From Escallonia rubra (taxonomy: Eukaryota > Streptophyta > Magnoliopsida > Escalloniales > Escalloniaceae): 64,000 bases of DNA. Numbering within the stretch: the first letter of the stretch is position 1; each line of letters begins with the position of its first letter. The stretch is taken from NCBI GenBank assembly GCA_033065855.1, contig JAVXUO010001062.1:558001-622000 (forward strand), written 5' to 3'. Below are positions 48,187 through 64,000 of the stretch, in pieces. The notes below the pieces were generated by a model, which was not told the origin of the DNA, ran no database searches, and saw only the letters and a list, made by a program, of their open reading frames with translations. The translations under genes were made by a program, and so were the position numbers.

Positions 48187-49229
48187 AGATTCCGTTCTTT
48201 ATATGTAGGAGACATTGGATGATTCGATTTTTGTTTTCAGTGAAAACTTTTAGATTTTTGTTTTCAACATGGATACTTTCTATTTTGTGTATACTGGTGA
48301 CATGGTTGGAATCGTGTTTTGTTTATTTTTACGTTATGTTAAATAATAATGGTCTTTACGCCACTATTGTTCCATATCATCCATTTAAATATTTTCTTGA
48401 TTAGTTCGTACCCAATAGATTGGTATTTTCTTTTTAAGGTCAGTAGTTTTTTTTTTCTTTTTAATTGTTCTTTCGACGATATATATCTCATAATAAATTT
48501 GTTCCTTCTTTTTAGGTAAATAATTCTCACTCATCACCGTATTTCTCATAATTTGACCCGAATATTCTCGAATAGTGAAATTCTACATAATGACCCGTTG
48601 CAATGCACATGTATCAAACTAGTATAAGTTGATGATTAGATGAAAAATGAGAAATATAGAATACAAAGTCCTAAGGAAAAAATGTGTAATACCATAATCT
48701 TTGCCTAAGAAATACGAAAGATTAAGAGAAACAAAAAGCTGAAGTCTAACAATATAGAATTTGATCATGATTTAGATAAACAAATAGCGGGCTTAATTGT
48801 AGGAAATTTGCCAATTATTTTGATTAAAATGGAAAGAAATGTATAATCAGTTAATCATAAATCCTAATGAAAGAATAAAAGAGATAAGAGATTGTGTGTG
48901 GGGGGGGTGAGAAAATAAATATTTTTCAAAATTTCAATTTTAGAAATAAGATTATCTCTAGGGAGGTTATGGTCAACTTACTAAGAAATTGCGAGAAAAA
49001 ATCTTGGAACTTAAATAGAATTAGTAGGTTTTAAAAATTTGAAAATCTACAAATTCAAAATTATAAAAGGAGATTGTCTCAAAGTATGGGAGGATAAGGT
49101 CCATTTATCATTTTGTTTTGAGTGATAATTTTGAAATTTTAAATAGGATCAATGAATTTAAAATTTTCATAATTCATTTTGAAGATAGATTGCCATAATG
49201 AAATTCAAAAAAGGTAAAGGAATATTTAA

Positions 49230-49231
<2 letters not shown>

Positions 49232-49295
<64 letters not shown>
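49232..49295. repeat. (TA)32 tract, left of the palindrome-rich element
   Basis: Pure TA run that directly abuts the left end of the element at 49296. Preceded by AAAGGAATATTTAAGAA. Confidence 0.95.
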
Positions 49296-49297
<2 letters not shown>

Positions 49298-49410
49298 GAG
49301 CTGATCCATTGCTCGCGTTGGCAAATGGAGTTAAGTTGCCAACGCGATCTGGCCGTCCACGCGCGATCTGTGGACGGTCCAGATCTGTTTTTCGCGCTTT
49401 TTTTAAGTCT

Positions 49411-49639
49411 GTCCGCTACATTATGTAGCGGACGTTTCTTTTGACAAATATACCCTTATTCCCGTCCGCTACATTATGTAGCGGACGGAATTTTCTGACA
49501 TTTTTTTCTCTCTCTCCATTAATGCTCTGACGGTCCAAATATTTTTTTTACTTTTTTTTAAGTTCGTCCGCTACATAATGTAGCGGACTATTTTTTGACA
49601 AAATATCCTCATGTTCCATCCGCTACATTATGTAGCGGA
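49411..49639. repeat. left palindrome cluster (four copies)
   Basis: Copies at 49411-49433, 49462-49488, 49566-49588 and 49619-49639. Each is an odd-length perfect palindrome of 21-27 bp with core CTACATTATGTAG (or CTACATAATGTAG). Arms extend to CCGTCCGC..GCGGACGG in the second copy. Confidence 0.95.
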
Positions 49640-49849
49640 GGAGTAGGCAGGCATTATTTTTTTGTTCTTCTTATTGTTCTTCTGACATCTCTCTCGTTTC
49701 TCTCAACGTCCTTTCTCTTTCTCTGTCCTTCCTCAACCACAGCAACAGGAAGAAGAAGAAACCATGACGGGCAAATGACGGGCAAATGAGATCACCGGAG
49801 AAAACACAGAATGGTTATAAGATCAACCATGAAATGTGATGTCGTCTCG

Positions 49850-50010
49850 AATAACCTTCCATCTAAAACAACTAATGGCCGTTTAAACCACAATACTTGG
49901 GATTCGGCTCGGGTGAGAATTCAAAGTGAACACCTGCAGAATATATGCAGTCGACCATGGTTTTACCATTCACATACCAACCAAAGCAAGCTGAAGGATT
50001 ATACACAATA
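49850..50010 (-). pseudogene. possible captured gene fragment inside the TIR element
   Basis: The minus strand has an open, protein-like run: NPSACFGWYVNGKTMVDCIY then SAGVHFEFSPEPNPKYCGLN, ending in TAG. Composition is unlike the low-complexity frames around it. I do not recognise the family. Flanking sequence to 50320 may belong to the same source gene. Confidence 0.35.
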
Positions 50011-50339
50011 ATCGCAAGACATGTCAGTATCTAGATCGAAAAAGTATACTCAGATTCAATATACTCTTTGAGCCCAGAAGATAAGCATTTTGGAATGAGA
50101 CTTTTCAAGAGCTGAGCTGCGAAACTCAACCAAGGAGAGGAGTGCATTTCCAGATAGAGATATGACCATGAAGGGGGAAACTGACCGTCTGAGACAAAAA
50201 TCTGGGGTAATCTACCTTTGGTTCATGATGCAACAACGGATGGAACATAGACAAATGAATGAGCAGGATGGATTTAAGAACATATCAGATACAATCAATC
50301 CCATGCAACCCAGTAACCTTGCACAATACACAATTCATC

Positions 50340-50600
50340 ACCACCACCGCCGCCGCTGAACCCATCACCCACAACCACCACCGCCGCTGAACCCATCACC
50401 CACAACCACCACCGCCGCTGAACCCATCACCCGCAACCACCAAAACTCTGCCACCGCCGCTGAACCCATCACCACCACCACCGCCGCTGAACCCATCACC
50501 CACAACCACCACCGCCGCTGAACCCATCACCCACAACCACCAAAACTCTGCCACCGCCGCTGAACCCATCACCACCACCATCCGAACCTCCGCATCCCCC
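50340..50600. repeat. minisatellite, about 28 bp unit in a higher-order array
   Basis: Unit CACCGCCGCTGAACCCATCA + CCCACAAC repeated about seven times. Every second or third unit carries the insert CAAAACTCTGCCACCG, which gives a roughly 105 bp higher-order period. In frame it encodes Gly/Val-rich low complexity on the minus strand and is not regarded as a gene. Confidence 0.9.
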
Positions 50601-51199
50601 GACCACCATGTGACCCTTTGCCACCCCCAAACCTCGACACAAGAGAAATCACAAATCTGACCATACGTGAATCTCTAAGTCCAGATCGGGAGCTGGACGG
50701 TGTTTGGGCGGCGCTTAAGCATCACTTACTCGTCGTCGTTACCCATTGCCGATGGTGGAGGAAGATATGCGGCCGCGACTGTTGAAGGCCCACGGTGGTG
50801 GGTGCCTGACTTATGCGCGGCGCCGGCGCCTTGCTGGAGGACACGCCACGGTGGCGACTACGCTAGGATTCGGGATATTGGCGGCGTCGCTGTCGGGGGC
50901 CATGACAACGAGCTCTCGTATGGTTGGCCTTTCGCGATGGAGTTGAGTCTCGTGTACTCAGAGATGGGCTGACTGATTGTGGTGGATGGCGCGGTGTCAG
51001 GTGAAGCTGCGATGATGGGGCCCTGCCGCCTTGCCGAAGTGTTTGACACAACGGCGGCAATCAGATGCTTCTCCGGCAACTTCACGGTGATTGCGGCGGT
51101 TATTTGGTGCCTGGACAGAGAGAGAGAGAGAGAGAGAGAGAAAGGGGGAAAAAAAGTCAAAAGAAAGGAAGGAGATGATGGGCAAAATTGAGCATCCAT

Positions 51200-51338
51200 C
51201 ATCCGCTACATAATGTAGCGGATGGGTTTTGCAGCATCTCTGTAAAATAGTCCGCTACATTATGTAGCGGACAGATGTAATCGGGATTGAGGGGTATTTT
51301 TGTCAAAAATACTGTCCGCTACATAATATGGCGGACAG
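51200..51338. repeat. right palindrome cluster (three copies)
   Basis: Copies at 51200-51224, 51250-51272 and 51312-51338. The last is degenerate (ACATAATATGGCGG instead of ACATAATGTAGCGG). Same core as the left cluster. Confidence 0.95.
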
Positions 51339-51448
51339 ACTTAAAAAAATTGCAAAAAAAAGATCTGGGCCGTCCACAGATCGCGCGTGGACGGCCAGAT
51401 CGCGTTGGCAACTTAACTCCATTTGCCAACGCGAGCAATGGATCAGCT

Positions 51449-51451
<3 letters not shown>

Positions 51452-51491
<40 letters not shown>
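51452..51491. repeat. (TA)n tract, right of the palindrome-rich element
   Basis: About 40 bp of TA directly after the element, followed by AAAGGGATATTTAAGAA, which matches the sequence before the left (TA)n tract at 16 of 17 positions. Confidence 0.93.
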
Positions 51492-51494
<3 letters not shown>

Positions 51495-51508
51495 GGATAT
51501 TTAAGAAA

Positions 51509-52628
51509 TTCAACTAAGAAGATAATTAGTTACGTTCAAATCCTTCCCTCAATCAAATTAGATATTTTTGGTGTGAAGATAATAGTAATAGCTAAAATTT
51601 AAGTTTTTATACAGTAGATTGTCTTGAGAGAAAGAGAAAAATATCCAAGGTTAGAACTAGAAGAGTTAGAAAAAAAGAAAGGTCTACATGGTGAGCTGAG
51701 AGAGTGTCCACATAGGCGGTGAGCTCTCATATATATATAATTATATTTAACCTTTATGGTCGCTTATTAGATAAAATCACGGGAATGTCGTGAGTCATGG
51801 TCGCAGTGGCCTTCATATTTTGGGTGACGAATGGGCTAGATGTCTGAGTTGGGTGTGGTTTGTGTTTGGCAGGGCTATGGTGAGAAGGGTGTCAGTCGAT
51901 GGCTGGTTTGAGTAACTTTGTGGTTTTGGCGATGTGGAGTGGGTTTTTGCTCAGCGGGCTTGTGGATCTCCTGCAGTAAGGAAGGCGTTTGTTCTGGTTG
52001 TAGAAAGGTGATCCTTGCCCATTATTTTTAGAAGTATTTGTCCTCCAATCAAGTTATTGCAAGAATCAAAGGGAGCGCCGATGCAGGAGTGGACATTGCT
52101 AAGATCTTGGTAGACGATGACTTGGGTGTTTCCCAGCCGGTTGATGAAATGAATCGAGTGTCAAATGAAGGAGGAGGTTTTTGCATTTTCATTTGGCAAA
52201 ATAGACCCCCCAAATTTTGTTTGTACCACCATTGTTAGATCCCCCAAAGCATAATCTTTGGTGTTAATTTCATGCACTTCAGTTAGTTTGTTCTTTCCGG
52301 TCTAACCCTCCGAGCAATGTCAAGTTATTTCTTGTTAATCTAAAGGGTTGGATTTGATCGGGTTTGGTTTGATTGTAACCTGCATAATGCTCACAGGTGT
52401 TTAGTTAATATCGTGATCAATTTCTTTTTTTCCGATCAGTAACACATGTTACTATTGTAATGAATTCTCTTACAAAAAATAAAATAATATGCCTATTGAA
52501 TATATTTTTTAGGTATCACCGTGTCTTATCTTGCAACCCATGCCGCACAAGATTTTGTACAAAAGCCACGCTAGGAATTGTCGCTCCAAGAAGCCGAAGC
52601 CGTCGCAGGACTACATAGCACATTCAGC

Positions 52629-52672
<44 letters not shown>

Positions 52673-53565
52673 CTATTATATTTCTTCTCGGTCACACAAT
52701 ACACTTTAATTTATTAGTCAAAGAAACCAAAAATTGGTAAGACAATGGAGACACAATACAACATCTGAATTGAAGGTGATGGAGATCAAGTCTTCATAAG
52801 TTCATCTCTTCTAAGTGATAACAGCCCTGCAGTAATGACAGTCATCAGATACAAGTTGACCTACACAAAATAGAATCCCAAACTAAACTACACAAGTACT
52901 TCACCCCGCAGCAGGAATACCAATATTTCGAGGGGAAAACAGAGATCTACAAACGAAAAAAGCCCTTTCAAAAAGGTATTAGCATTAAAGCACGGCTCAG
53001 TTTCTTGCAGGAAAGCACATTGAGGTACTAGTCACAATCTTGGAGTAGCGCAGTATAAATATAACAAGTTTTATGAAGAAATTGCCAGCCAAAACCTTGA
53101 TTTCACTGAAAACTCAAATCGACCAGCAACATGCATTTTGATGTTAATAAACCTCATATTCAAGTTCTTGATTGCTATAAACAATTAATTGTGGCGACTA
53201 AACCCGTTTTGCAAGACAAGTTGGCACATGTATGATTTTTTAATTTGGTCAAGGAAACAAGAAAACACACACAAACACAAGCAGTCAAGCACACACCCAT
53301 ATATATAGGTGTCACCTGTCTCGCTTGGCTTACAGGAACATGATCTGTATGGGGCATAATAGGTGTTTCTGTTTGACATGGTTTTCTATAATGGCATTCA
53401 TATTCCTGAAAGTTCCTATACCATAACCTTTTTTTTGGGTCAGACCTATACCATAAGTGGAGCCAAAGAGAGAGAGCATTGATTGCCACACAGATGACCG
53501 CCATAAAGAGTAACATCAAACCCATCTATCAAGTGTCACTCCTGAGACCTACCTATATCAAAGGA
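51509..53565. other. intergenic region, 3' side of the acetyl-CoA acetyltransferase gene
   Basis: No gene. At about 51700-51750 the sequence CACATAGGCGGTGAGCTCTC + (AT)n resembles 47696-47740 and may be a decayed Helitron 5' end on the minus strand. A TG/GA compound microsatellite is at 52629-52669. The last 500 bases or so are probably 3'UTR of the minus-strand gene. Confidence 0.4.
52629..52669. repeat. (TG)n(AG)n compound microsatellite
   Basis: About 6 TG units run straight into about 14 AG units. Intergenic. Confidence 0.93.
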
Positions 53566-58459
<4,894 letters not shown>

Positions 58460-58482
58460 CGTAATATACCGCAGACAGTTAT

Positions 58483-58919
58483 CTGTTTTTGCCATTCAAA
58501 CAACCAATCAGATTCCACTAATAACCTCTTCAATAACTCACTCCAGATCAAAAACGCGAAAGATCCAAAACTTTGCAAGCAAAGCGAAACTCTCGATTCT
58601 CAACCGAAAGAAACAAAAATTTTCGAGGCATGAACGGAAAGTCAACAAGCGAAACGAAATCAAAGCAGGGAGGAAAACATGCAAGCGGTGCCGAGAGAAG
58701 CGACGAAACGAACACGAACAGATCGCGCGTCCTACGTATAACCCGACGGACTGAAAGTTAACGCGGATCTAATCGAGCAGCGAGATCACAGACACATAGA
58801 TCATACTAGCGGATGGACGAGTGTGAGATCAACCATAACAACTGAGAGATGCGATGCGAGAGCAAGCAGGCACGAGAAGAAAAATGCGGGAAATTTTTTT
58901 CTGAAGCTGAAGAACTTAC
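58483..58919 (-). other. 5'UTR intron of the acetyl-CoA acetyltransferase gene
   Basis: On the minus strand CCGAACGAG|GTAAGTTCTT (donor at 58919) and TTTTTGGCAAAAACAG-type acceptor GCAAAAACAG| (58483) frame a 437 bp intron that ends 23 bp before the ATG. First UTR exon would be 58920 to about 59000. Leader introns are common in plant housekeeping genes. Transcript support not available. Confidence 0.6.
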
Positions 58920-60121
58920 CTCGTTCGGAATGTTGGTTGAGTCACTGCTGTGGAGAGCTAAGTGAGTCTAGAGACTGGATGAATGAATGAGAGAGATGGT
59001 CAGCTGGAAATGGCGGATTTATAATTTAGAGCGGTTGGAAATGGCAGGTGGACAAAAAGGCCACACGAGCAACCCCGCACGCATCCGGCGGCTGAATTTA
59101 CCAAAAAACACCCCTTCTTCCACCGTCTCTTTTGACTCAATACTGCATATTTTTTCTCTTGGAAAAAAGAGAAAAAATAGGGCATAAATATACAACCCTT
59201 TTGGATTTACGTTTTTTTTTTCAATAGCATAGTTAGATATTAGTTTTCTTTCTTTCTTTTTCTTGTGCAAACGGTGAGGATTATTTCCTGACTAGCTTGC
59301 ACCAGATATCTTAAGGGTGCACTCATCGCGTTTGCTTCATGCATTCGAAGACATAAATTTTTTTTTAAATTGTTGATTCCAAAGTTTAAAACTAAAACTT
59401 AATGGAACTGAACAAACCTCCTTAGCACCATCGGACCAACCCCTTGTGGTCATTTTTTTTAAAAAAAAATTATATGACCAAAATTCAAGCGTGTGACTCC
59501 ATAATCGATTTAATGCTTACTCTATGCCCACAAGTCACACACGTGGAAGAATAACAAAAACAAGATGGCCCTTCTTAGGTATATATATATACATATAAAT
59601 CGGGTATAATTTTGAATTTACCCCAAAAGAAGATGGTTGGCTTTTGAAAGGAGCCCCAAAGTTGTCTTTTAACATTTTTAACTATAAAATGCGGCAATAA
59701 ATACATTGATCAACATTTGCAGGTATATGTACTGCTCAAAAGTTCAATTATGAGATGTAGTTGGTTTCCCTTTAGGCGTTTGGTTTACGTGTGTGTGTTA
59801 AATTTAAGGAAAGAGAGCTCAAGAGTCAAGAGGTTAACAAGGTCAATGGGTGAAGTTCCATCATTACACACCAAATAGTACCATATTAATAGAAATAAGA
59901 CACACACACACACACACAAATAATACCATATGATGGTCAACTTAGAACGGCGGCTCATCATATACCATGTATGTGTGTGTGTGTGTGTGTGTGGGTCAGT
60001 GGGGTTGGGGGTGTGCTGTATTACAATTACAATAACAAAGGAGTTTCATGTGATTAACAACCAAAGTTTGTATTGCTGACGCCTCTTAGCTGCCACATGC
60101 AGTTTATTACAATAACAAAGG

Positions 60122-60397
60122 AGTTTCTTTTTTTTAGATTCATTATAGCACGATGCCGAACGTTTCCTCTTTTAAATTCATCATCATTACCACGTTTTTT
60201 CTTTTATTAAATTTTAAATTATTACGCTTCTGACCTAATATCCCTCTCACAATTCTCTCGCCCTTCTCACATAAACTTCACTTGCTCCATACTTTTTGTT
60301 GGACATAACTTGGTAGGTTCATCAAGCATTTACGTGTTCTTCATATATCTTTGGACATTTACAATTTTTTTATATCTTGGACGACTATTTTTCATGA
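60122..60397. repeat. dispersed repeat, copy B
   Basis: About 92% identical to 47912-48186 by eye, same orientation, about 12.2 kb away. It starts after a T run and ends at TTTTTCATGA. It is not accompanied by the Helitron ends seen around copy A, so it may be a fragment. Confidence 0.9.
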
Positions 60398-63300
60398 TAG
60401 TAATACCTTAAATTTGGGCGTATTGTTTACAACTGCCCACTACAAGGTGTTAGATATCATAGAGTAGATCGTCGTAACGTGTGATTCGTAGGCTGAAAAC
60501 AGTATACGCATCTGAGTAAGAAAAGAGCGGAATTATTGCGCGTGTGAACATAGTTAATGAGGTGCTCCTAAGTCAAAGAATTCATCAGTAGAGATATACA
60601 CATGATGTCTACTTCATAAGACGCCATTGCCCACCAAACATGTTGGGAGCCTTTTGTTGACTTCATATATGTGTCCTCTTATTACCACTTTGGCAGCATT
60701 TCAACCGATTTCATGTTCTTTTCATTCCTAGTTCAAACGAAAATCCTCAATAATTGGCAATACTATGTATTTCTCTCGCTCTCTCCCTTGTTAAAGCAAC
60801 GCATTAAGATAAAACACGCTACATTTAGTCTGATATAAACTTTCCTTAAAAAAAATTTACCGCTTTTTTAACTGACAGATGATTGACTCTGAAATTTCAA
60901 TTTTCAAATCAATCATTCTGTAAGCAACTTTCTTTCTTTCAAGTCAAAGCAGCAAAAAATTCGTTCAACATCATTGTTCAACCACCAATTTCCTCAGTTA
61001 CTATAGTGTCACAGAAGATTTCTCCGAAAATCTGACTCTGTTCTTTTTTGCAAATTGAGAAATGTCATTAAAATAAATTTAAAGTATCGCACAATCCAAC
61101 GGCTTGCTCTGAAAATAGCTATGATCAACATGGCGTTGGAGGAAAGTGCTAGAAGTATTACAAGAAATGCAAGTAGAAATCTCAAAATAAAGTAGAAATG
61201 AGTTTGGTTGAGACACAGACTAAGTCGCTCTCTTAAGACGATTCGCGCATCGTTACAACAAGAATTTTGACCTGTCGCCTCTATAATACAATAAATCAAC
61301 TTTCACTGTTACTTTACTCGTATTATTTCACAAACGAGCGAAACAAAAGTTTTATCCAATAATTTATTAAAATGCTAACAAATCTAAGTGTATGGAAAAT
61401 CAGAAAGTGCAAGAGAGAGAGTTTAAGTTGGTGCCTAGAAAATGTGTGAGAGGAAAGGCTTCTTTCACGGGTGAATTAATAGTTGTTGGAAATCTGTTAT
61501 AGAAGATTTATTCTGAATAAAATGATGTAATTACAAATTTTGATTTGTGGCATTAAAAATAGGAATTAGTGGGAGAATAGCAACAAGAAGAACTGGAATA
61601 AGTAGGATAAGCGTTTTCCACATGTTGAAGTTTGTTAAAAACACACATATTTTCACTCACAAAAAATATGAGACTGAATCATCTCACGTGTTTCCTCAAA
61701 CTTTAAACGTTCTCGCACAGTTCTGGCAACACCGTGCCTAAGGTCGCTTCAATTTTCGCAATACCCTAGTCCCTGGGAGACTTACACGTGGAACCTCAAG
61801 TAAAGACAACAGACGTAGCTACTAGACTTAAACCATTTAAATGCTATAAAGGCTTAATAAATTCAAACAAAGACAATAAGTCGTACACTTGTGACTCGAT
61901 TTTTCATGAAAGAAAAAAAGTAAACGTGTTTATAAGTTTAGACAAAGACAATAAGTGAAGTACTTGCACACTCGTGTTGAACATGAAGGAAGCCAAAACC
62001 CTTTGATCATCTTGCTTTTAGTAAGTAGTAGCAAACCATTAAATGCAAATATATGCTTTACAAATCGACAACCACATTGAATTTTGGGACTTGGGCGGAA
62101 GTACCAATTTTCAAGCACAGCCATTCATGACTGGGAAGAGTTTGGTGAAGGTAGTCAAGATTGGTGCTCTTGCAAGTATGTAGTATATAGTTGGTGTATG
62201 CCTTGATGCTTTGACTTGGCAAGAGTGGACTTGGGGGCTTTGCCTACTTGAAAAAGACTCCAATCGGTAGGGTGAAAGCAATGTGTACACACACTTGCAA
62301 GTGGCACCTACCCCCATTGCCCAAAACAAAACACAATCACAAGGACATGCAATTTTAATTCATTGTTATTATTATTACATGCCGGGGAATTTCGAAAGGT
62401 TAAGTTGTAAACAATTTTGTACGGTTTGTCATTTTTGACAAATGATAATCTGACCTTTTATTTTGAGTAATTACTACCTTGACGTTGTGTATTTCAACAA
62501 TTGCATCCACATTCAGTCAGTTATCGAAATTTAGTGGACGGTCATTTGTACTTGATATTCATGTGTGACCTTCTCAAGGGGGTATTTGGTTAAAAGAATA
62601 AATATATAGAAGAGGCATAAAATTATTGACCAGGAGACGAAACACAATTGGACCACATATAAAATATTCAATTACTTTTTGCCTCTAACTTTTTATTCCC
62701 CTGCTCCCTTCACCAATAAAATCACCACCATCACCGAACCACTATACTACACATGATACCACCCCCCATGATGATGATTCCTAAATTGAGCCAATACTCG
62801 AACCCCTAGACGAACCAAATACATATACATATATCTAATAAAAGACATGTCTAATAAAATAGAGGATATCTTTTGAAAAGGGATCAAAATACATATATCC
62901 AATAAAATTCAAGTGTTACCTTAATTAGATCAAGTCAGATTAAGAGATAATAAGAGCCACCTTGATTTAAAAAAAAAATACAGATATAACTTTCGGGTAT
63001 ACAACTTCTTTGTATTTCAAGGATAAATTACGTAGGAAATAAAATTAATTAGGTCAATCACATGAGCTCCAAGATTTTGGGGGTGGCCATAGCCCCTACT
63101 TGTCGCCCCATACATGCGCCACCTAGGAAAAAAGTGGTGCCTAATTTTGTGGTGTCAAAACGGTAAAAGGGAGAAGAAGCAAAGAAAAAGAAAAAGAAAA
63201 AATTACAAAGATTTTACACATGGTGCAATCGTGTTTTGACACATAGCTAATGATCTGAGTTTCATTTGTATTTATTTAATGGTTTACTCACGTACTCTTT

Positions 63301-63751
63301 TGAGAAGGTCATCTTGATATCACATACAGATGGTCGTCCACAAAATTTAGACAATTAACCGAATTTGGGTCCAATTATTGAAAATGTAGAATGTAAAAGA
63401 TTCTAACTATGAAAAAAAAAGGTTAAAGTTTTATTTGCCAAATGTGGCAAACTTTATAGGGTTATCTACAATTGAGCCATCCAAAGAAGTTCAAGTCGTC
63501 ATCTCTTAAATTTTCTTAAGAATAATTACACTCGGCACTGTTAAAAAATTTTCGTTTATTACACACGTAATACCCTAAGAGCAGAATAAAACTACATAAC
63601 CCACCACATTTGAGATTTGCTTCGACCAGTTCACCATCACCACCAACGATTTTTGCTTCCTCCTGTAGTGGCTGGATGGTGCCTGCATCTAGAATGGCCC
63701 AAACACACATGACTCCCTCCTACAACTGCCACACCATCATATCAGGCCCGC

Positions 63752-63752
63752 T

Positions 63753-63783
<31 letters not shown>

Positions 63784-63940
63784 CTCATGCACCGACGACC
63801 AACAAAATCTTTATCCAAACACCATCCCACAACCAAACCCATTCAATTTTCCACCGGCCATCTCGAACCACTGACCATCTCTCTCTCTCTCTCTCTTTCT
63901 ATTTTTGTATATATGTGTGAATACACACACACACACACAC
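63752..63940. repeat. microsatellite cluster (CA)n, (CT)n, (AC)n
   Basis: (AC) at 63752-63780, (TC) at 63878-63897 and (AC) at 63922-63940 within 190 bp. Confidence 0.92.
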
Positions 63941-64000
63941 GAACATAGGGTCTGTTGCCCTCTTTTTTGTTACGGCGGTTGTTGTGTATGTGCGTGTGCG

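Larger units (their letters stand above)
45907..48622 (+). mobile_element. plus-strand Helitron (non-autonomous) with nested insertion
   Basis: Starts with TCTAATTATATATATATGAA after A and ends ...GACCCGTTGCAATGCACATGT-type GC arm, then ATCAAACTAG followed by T at 48623. TC start, CTAG end and insertion between A and T are the Helitron signature. No Rep/helicase coding. Contains a minus-strand Helitron (46814-47787) and a repeat shared with 60122-60397. Confidence 0.6.
49296..51451. mobile_element. 2.16 kb TIR element inserted in (TA)n with seven subterminal palindromes
   Basis: TIRs of about 100 bp, nearly perfect, begin GGGAGCTGATCCATTGCTCG and run through CCAACGCGATCTGGCCGTCC and the palindromic TCCACGCGCGATCTGTGGAC region. 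Inside each TIR come palindromes built on TCCGCTACATTATGTAGCGG, four on the left and three on the right. Both ends sit directly in TA repeats, so a TA-type or TATATATAT duplication cannot be separated from the microsatellite. This resembles the rice Micron habit of inserting in (TA)n, or a MULE with a 9 bp TA-repeat target. No transposase recognised. Interior: possible captured gene pieces (49790-50320), a minisatellite (50340-50600) and a GC-rich part (50690-51110). Confidence 0.88.
59001..64000. other. intergenic region without recognisable gene
   Basis: AT-rich spacer. Visible items: paired (AC)n at 59900-59918 and (TG)n at 59969-59993, repeat copy B at 60122-60397, and (CA)n/(CT)n tracts near the right end. 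From about 63530 the start AATTACACTCGGCACTGTTA followed by a CCACC-rich stretch looks like the left part of another TIR element that runs out of the window. Open frames here are short and low complexity. Confidence 0.45.

Noticed and set aside
50700-51202. Several overlapping frames in the GC-rich part of the palindrome-rich element
   Set aside because: Three or more frames open on both strands; GA-repeat and GC composition explain this.
52038-52238. Short open frame IARIKGSADAGVDIAKILVDDD
   Set aside because: Protein-like wording, but 66 codons with no neighbours, start context or splice partners to support a gene.
61009-62329. Minus-strand open frames in the right-hand spacer
   Set aside because: Short, AT-driven, no domain phrase and no plausible exon joins.

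Overview
This is nuclear DNA from a flowering plant, most likely a eudicot. The genes are split into many short exons by AT-rich introns with GT..AG borders (one GC..AG). The proteins are typical plant, partly plastid-type, families. The spaces between and inside genes are full of plant transposon classes: MULE, hAT, TRIM, Helitron, RTE LINE and MITE. The species cannot be named from the sequence. No rRNA, tRNA or CRISPR array was seen.

Six protein genes can be traced exon by exon. (1) 93-4521 (+): 3' part of a Rubisco-methyltransferase-type SET-domain protein, 5' end outside the window. (2) 6060-12339 (+): complete plastid indole-3-glycerol-phosphate synthase, 10 exons, 404 aa. (3) 15982-25588 (+): a SAWADEE-domain protein, 7 exons, 449 aa, with a GC-AG intron and a 5.5 kb intron. 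(4) 31852-33985 (+): p24 (emp24/GOLD) cargo receptor of the beta type, 4 exons. (5) 34616-42817 (-): small NOI/RIN4-type protein of 77 aa whose first coding exon is only two codons, followed by a 7.2 kb intron. (6) 53566-58459 (-): acetyl-CoA C-acetyltransferase, 13 coding exons, 408 aa, plus a 5'UTR intron. They are unrelated housekeeping, trafficking and immunity-associated genes and do not form a pathway.

Most remaining sequence is mobile-element archaeology, and many insertions are sharp enough to date relative to one another. A MULE with 170 bp TIRs and a perfect 9 bp target duplication sits in intron 6 of gene 2. Intron 4 of gene 3 holds a large inverted repeat with organelle-like sequence and the dead 3' end of an RTE LINE. 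A hAT element, a Helitron-like block and a second MULE with a perfect 9 bp duplication lie between genes 3 and 4. Intron 1 of gene 5 contains a TIR element carrying a head-to-head pair of TRIM retroelements that share one 5 bp duplication, and a hAT element that has captured part of a PPR gene and is itself nested in another hAT-like element. Between genes 5 and 6 lie nested Helitrons in opposite orientations and a 2.16 kb element inserted in a (TA)n tract, with about 100 bp TIRs and seven copies of a short palindrome. The last 5 kb shows no gene.

The most unusual items are the inverted TRIM dimer (36613-37684), the palindrome-rich element in (TA)n (49296-51451), the PPR-carrying nested hAT (39092-41154), and the inverted/direct repeat block in intron 4 of the SAWADEE gene (about 19880-21960).
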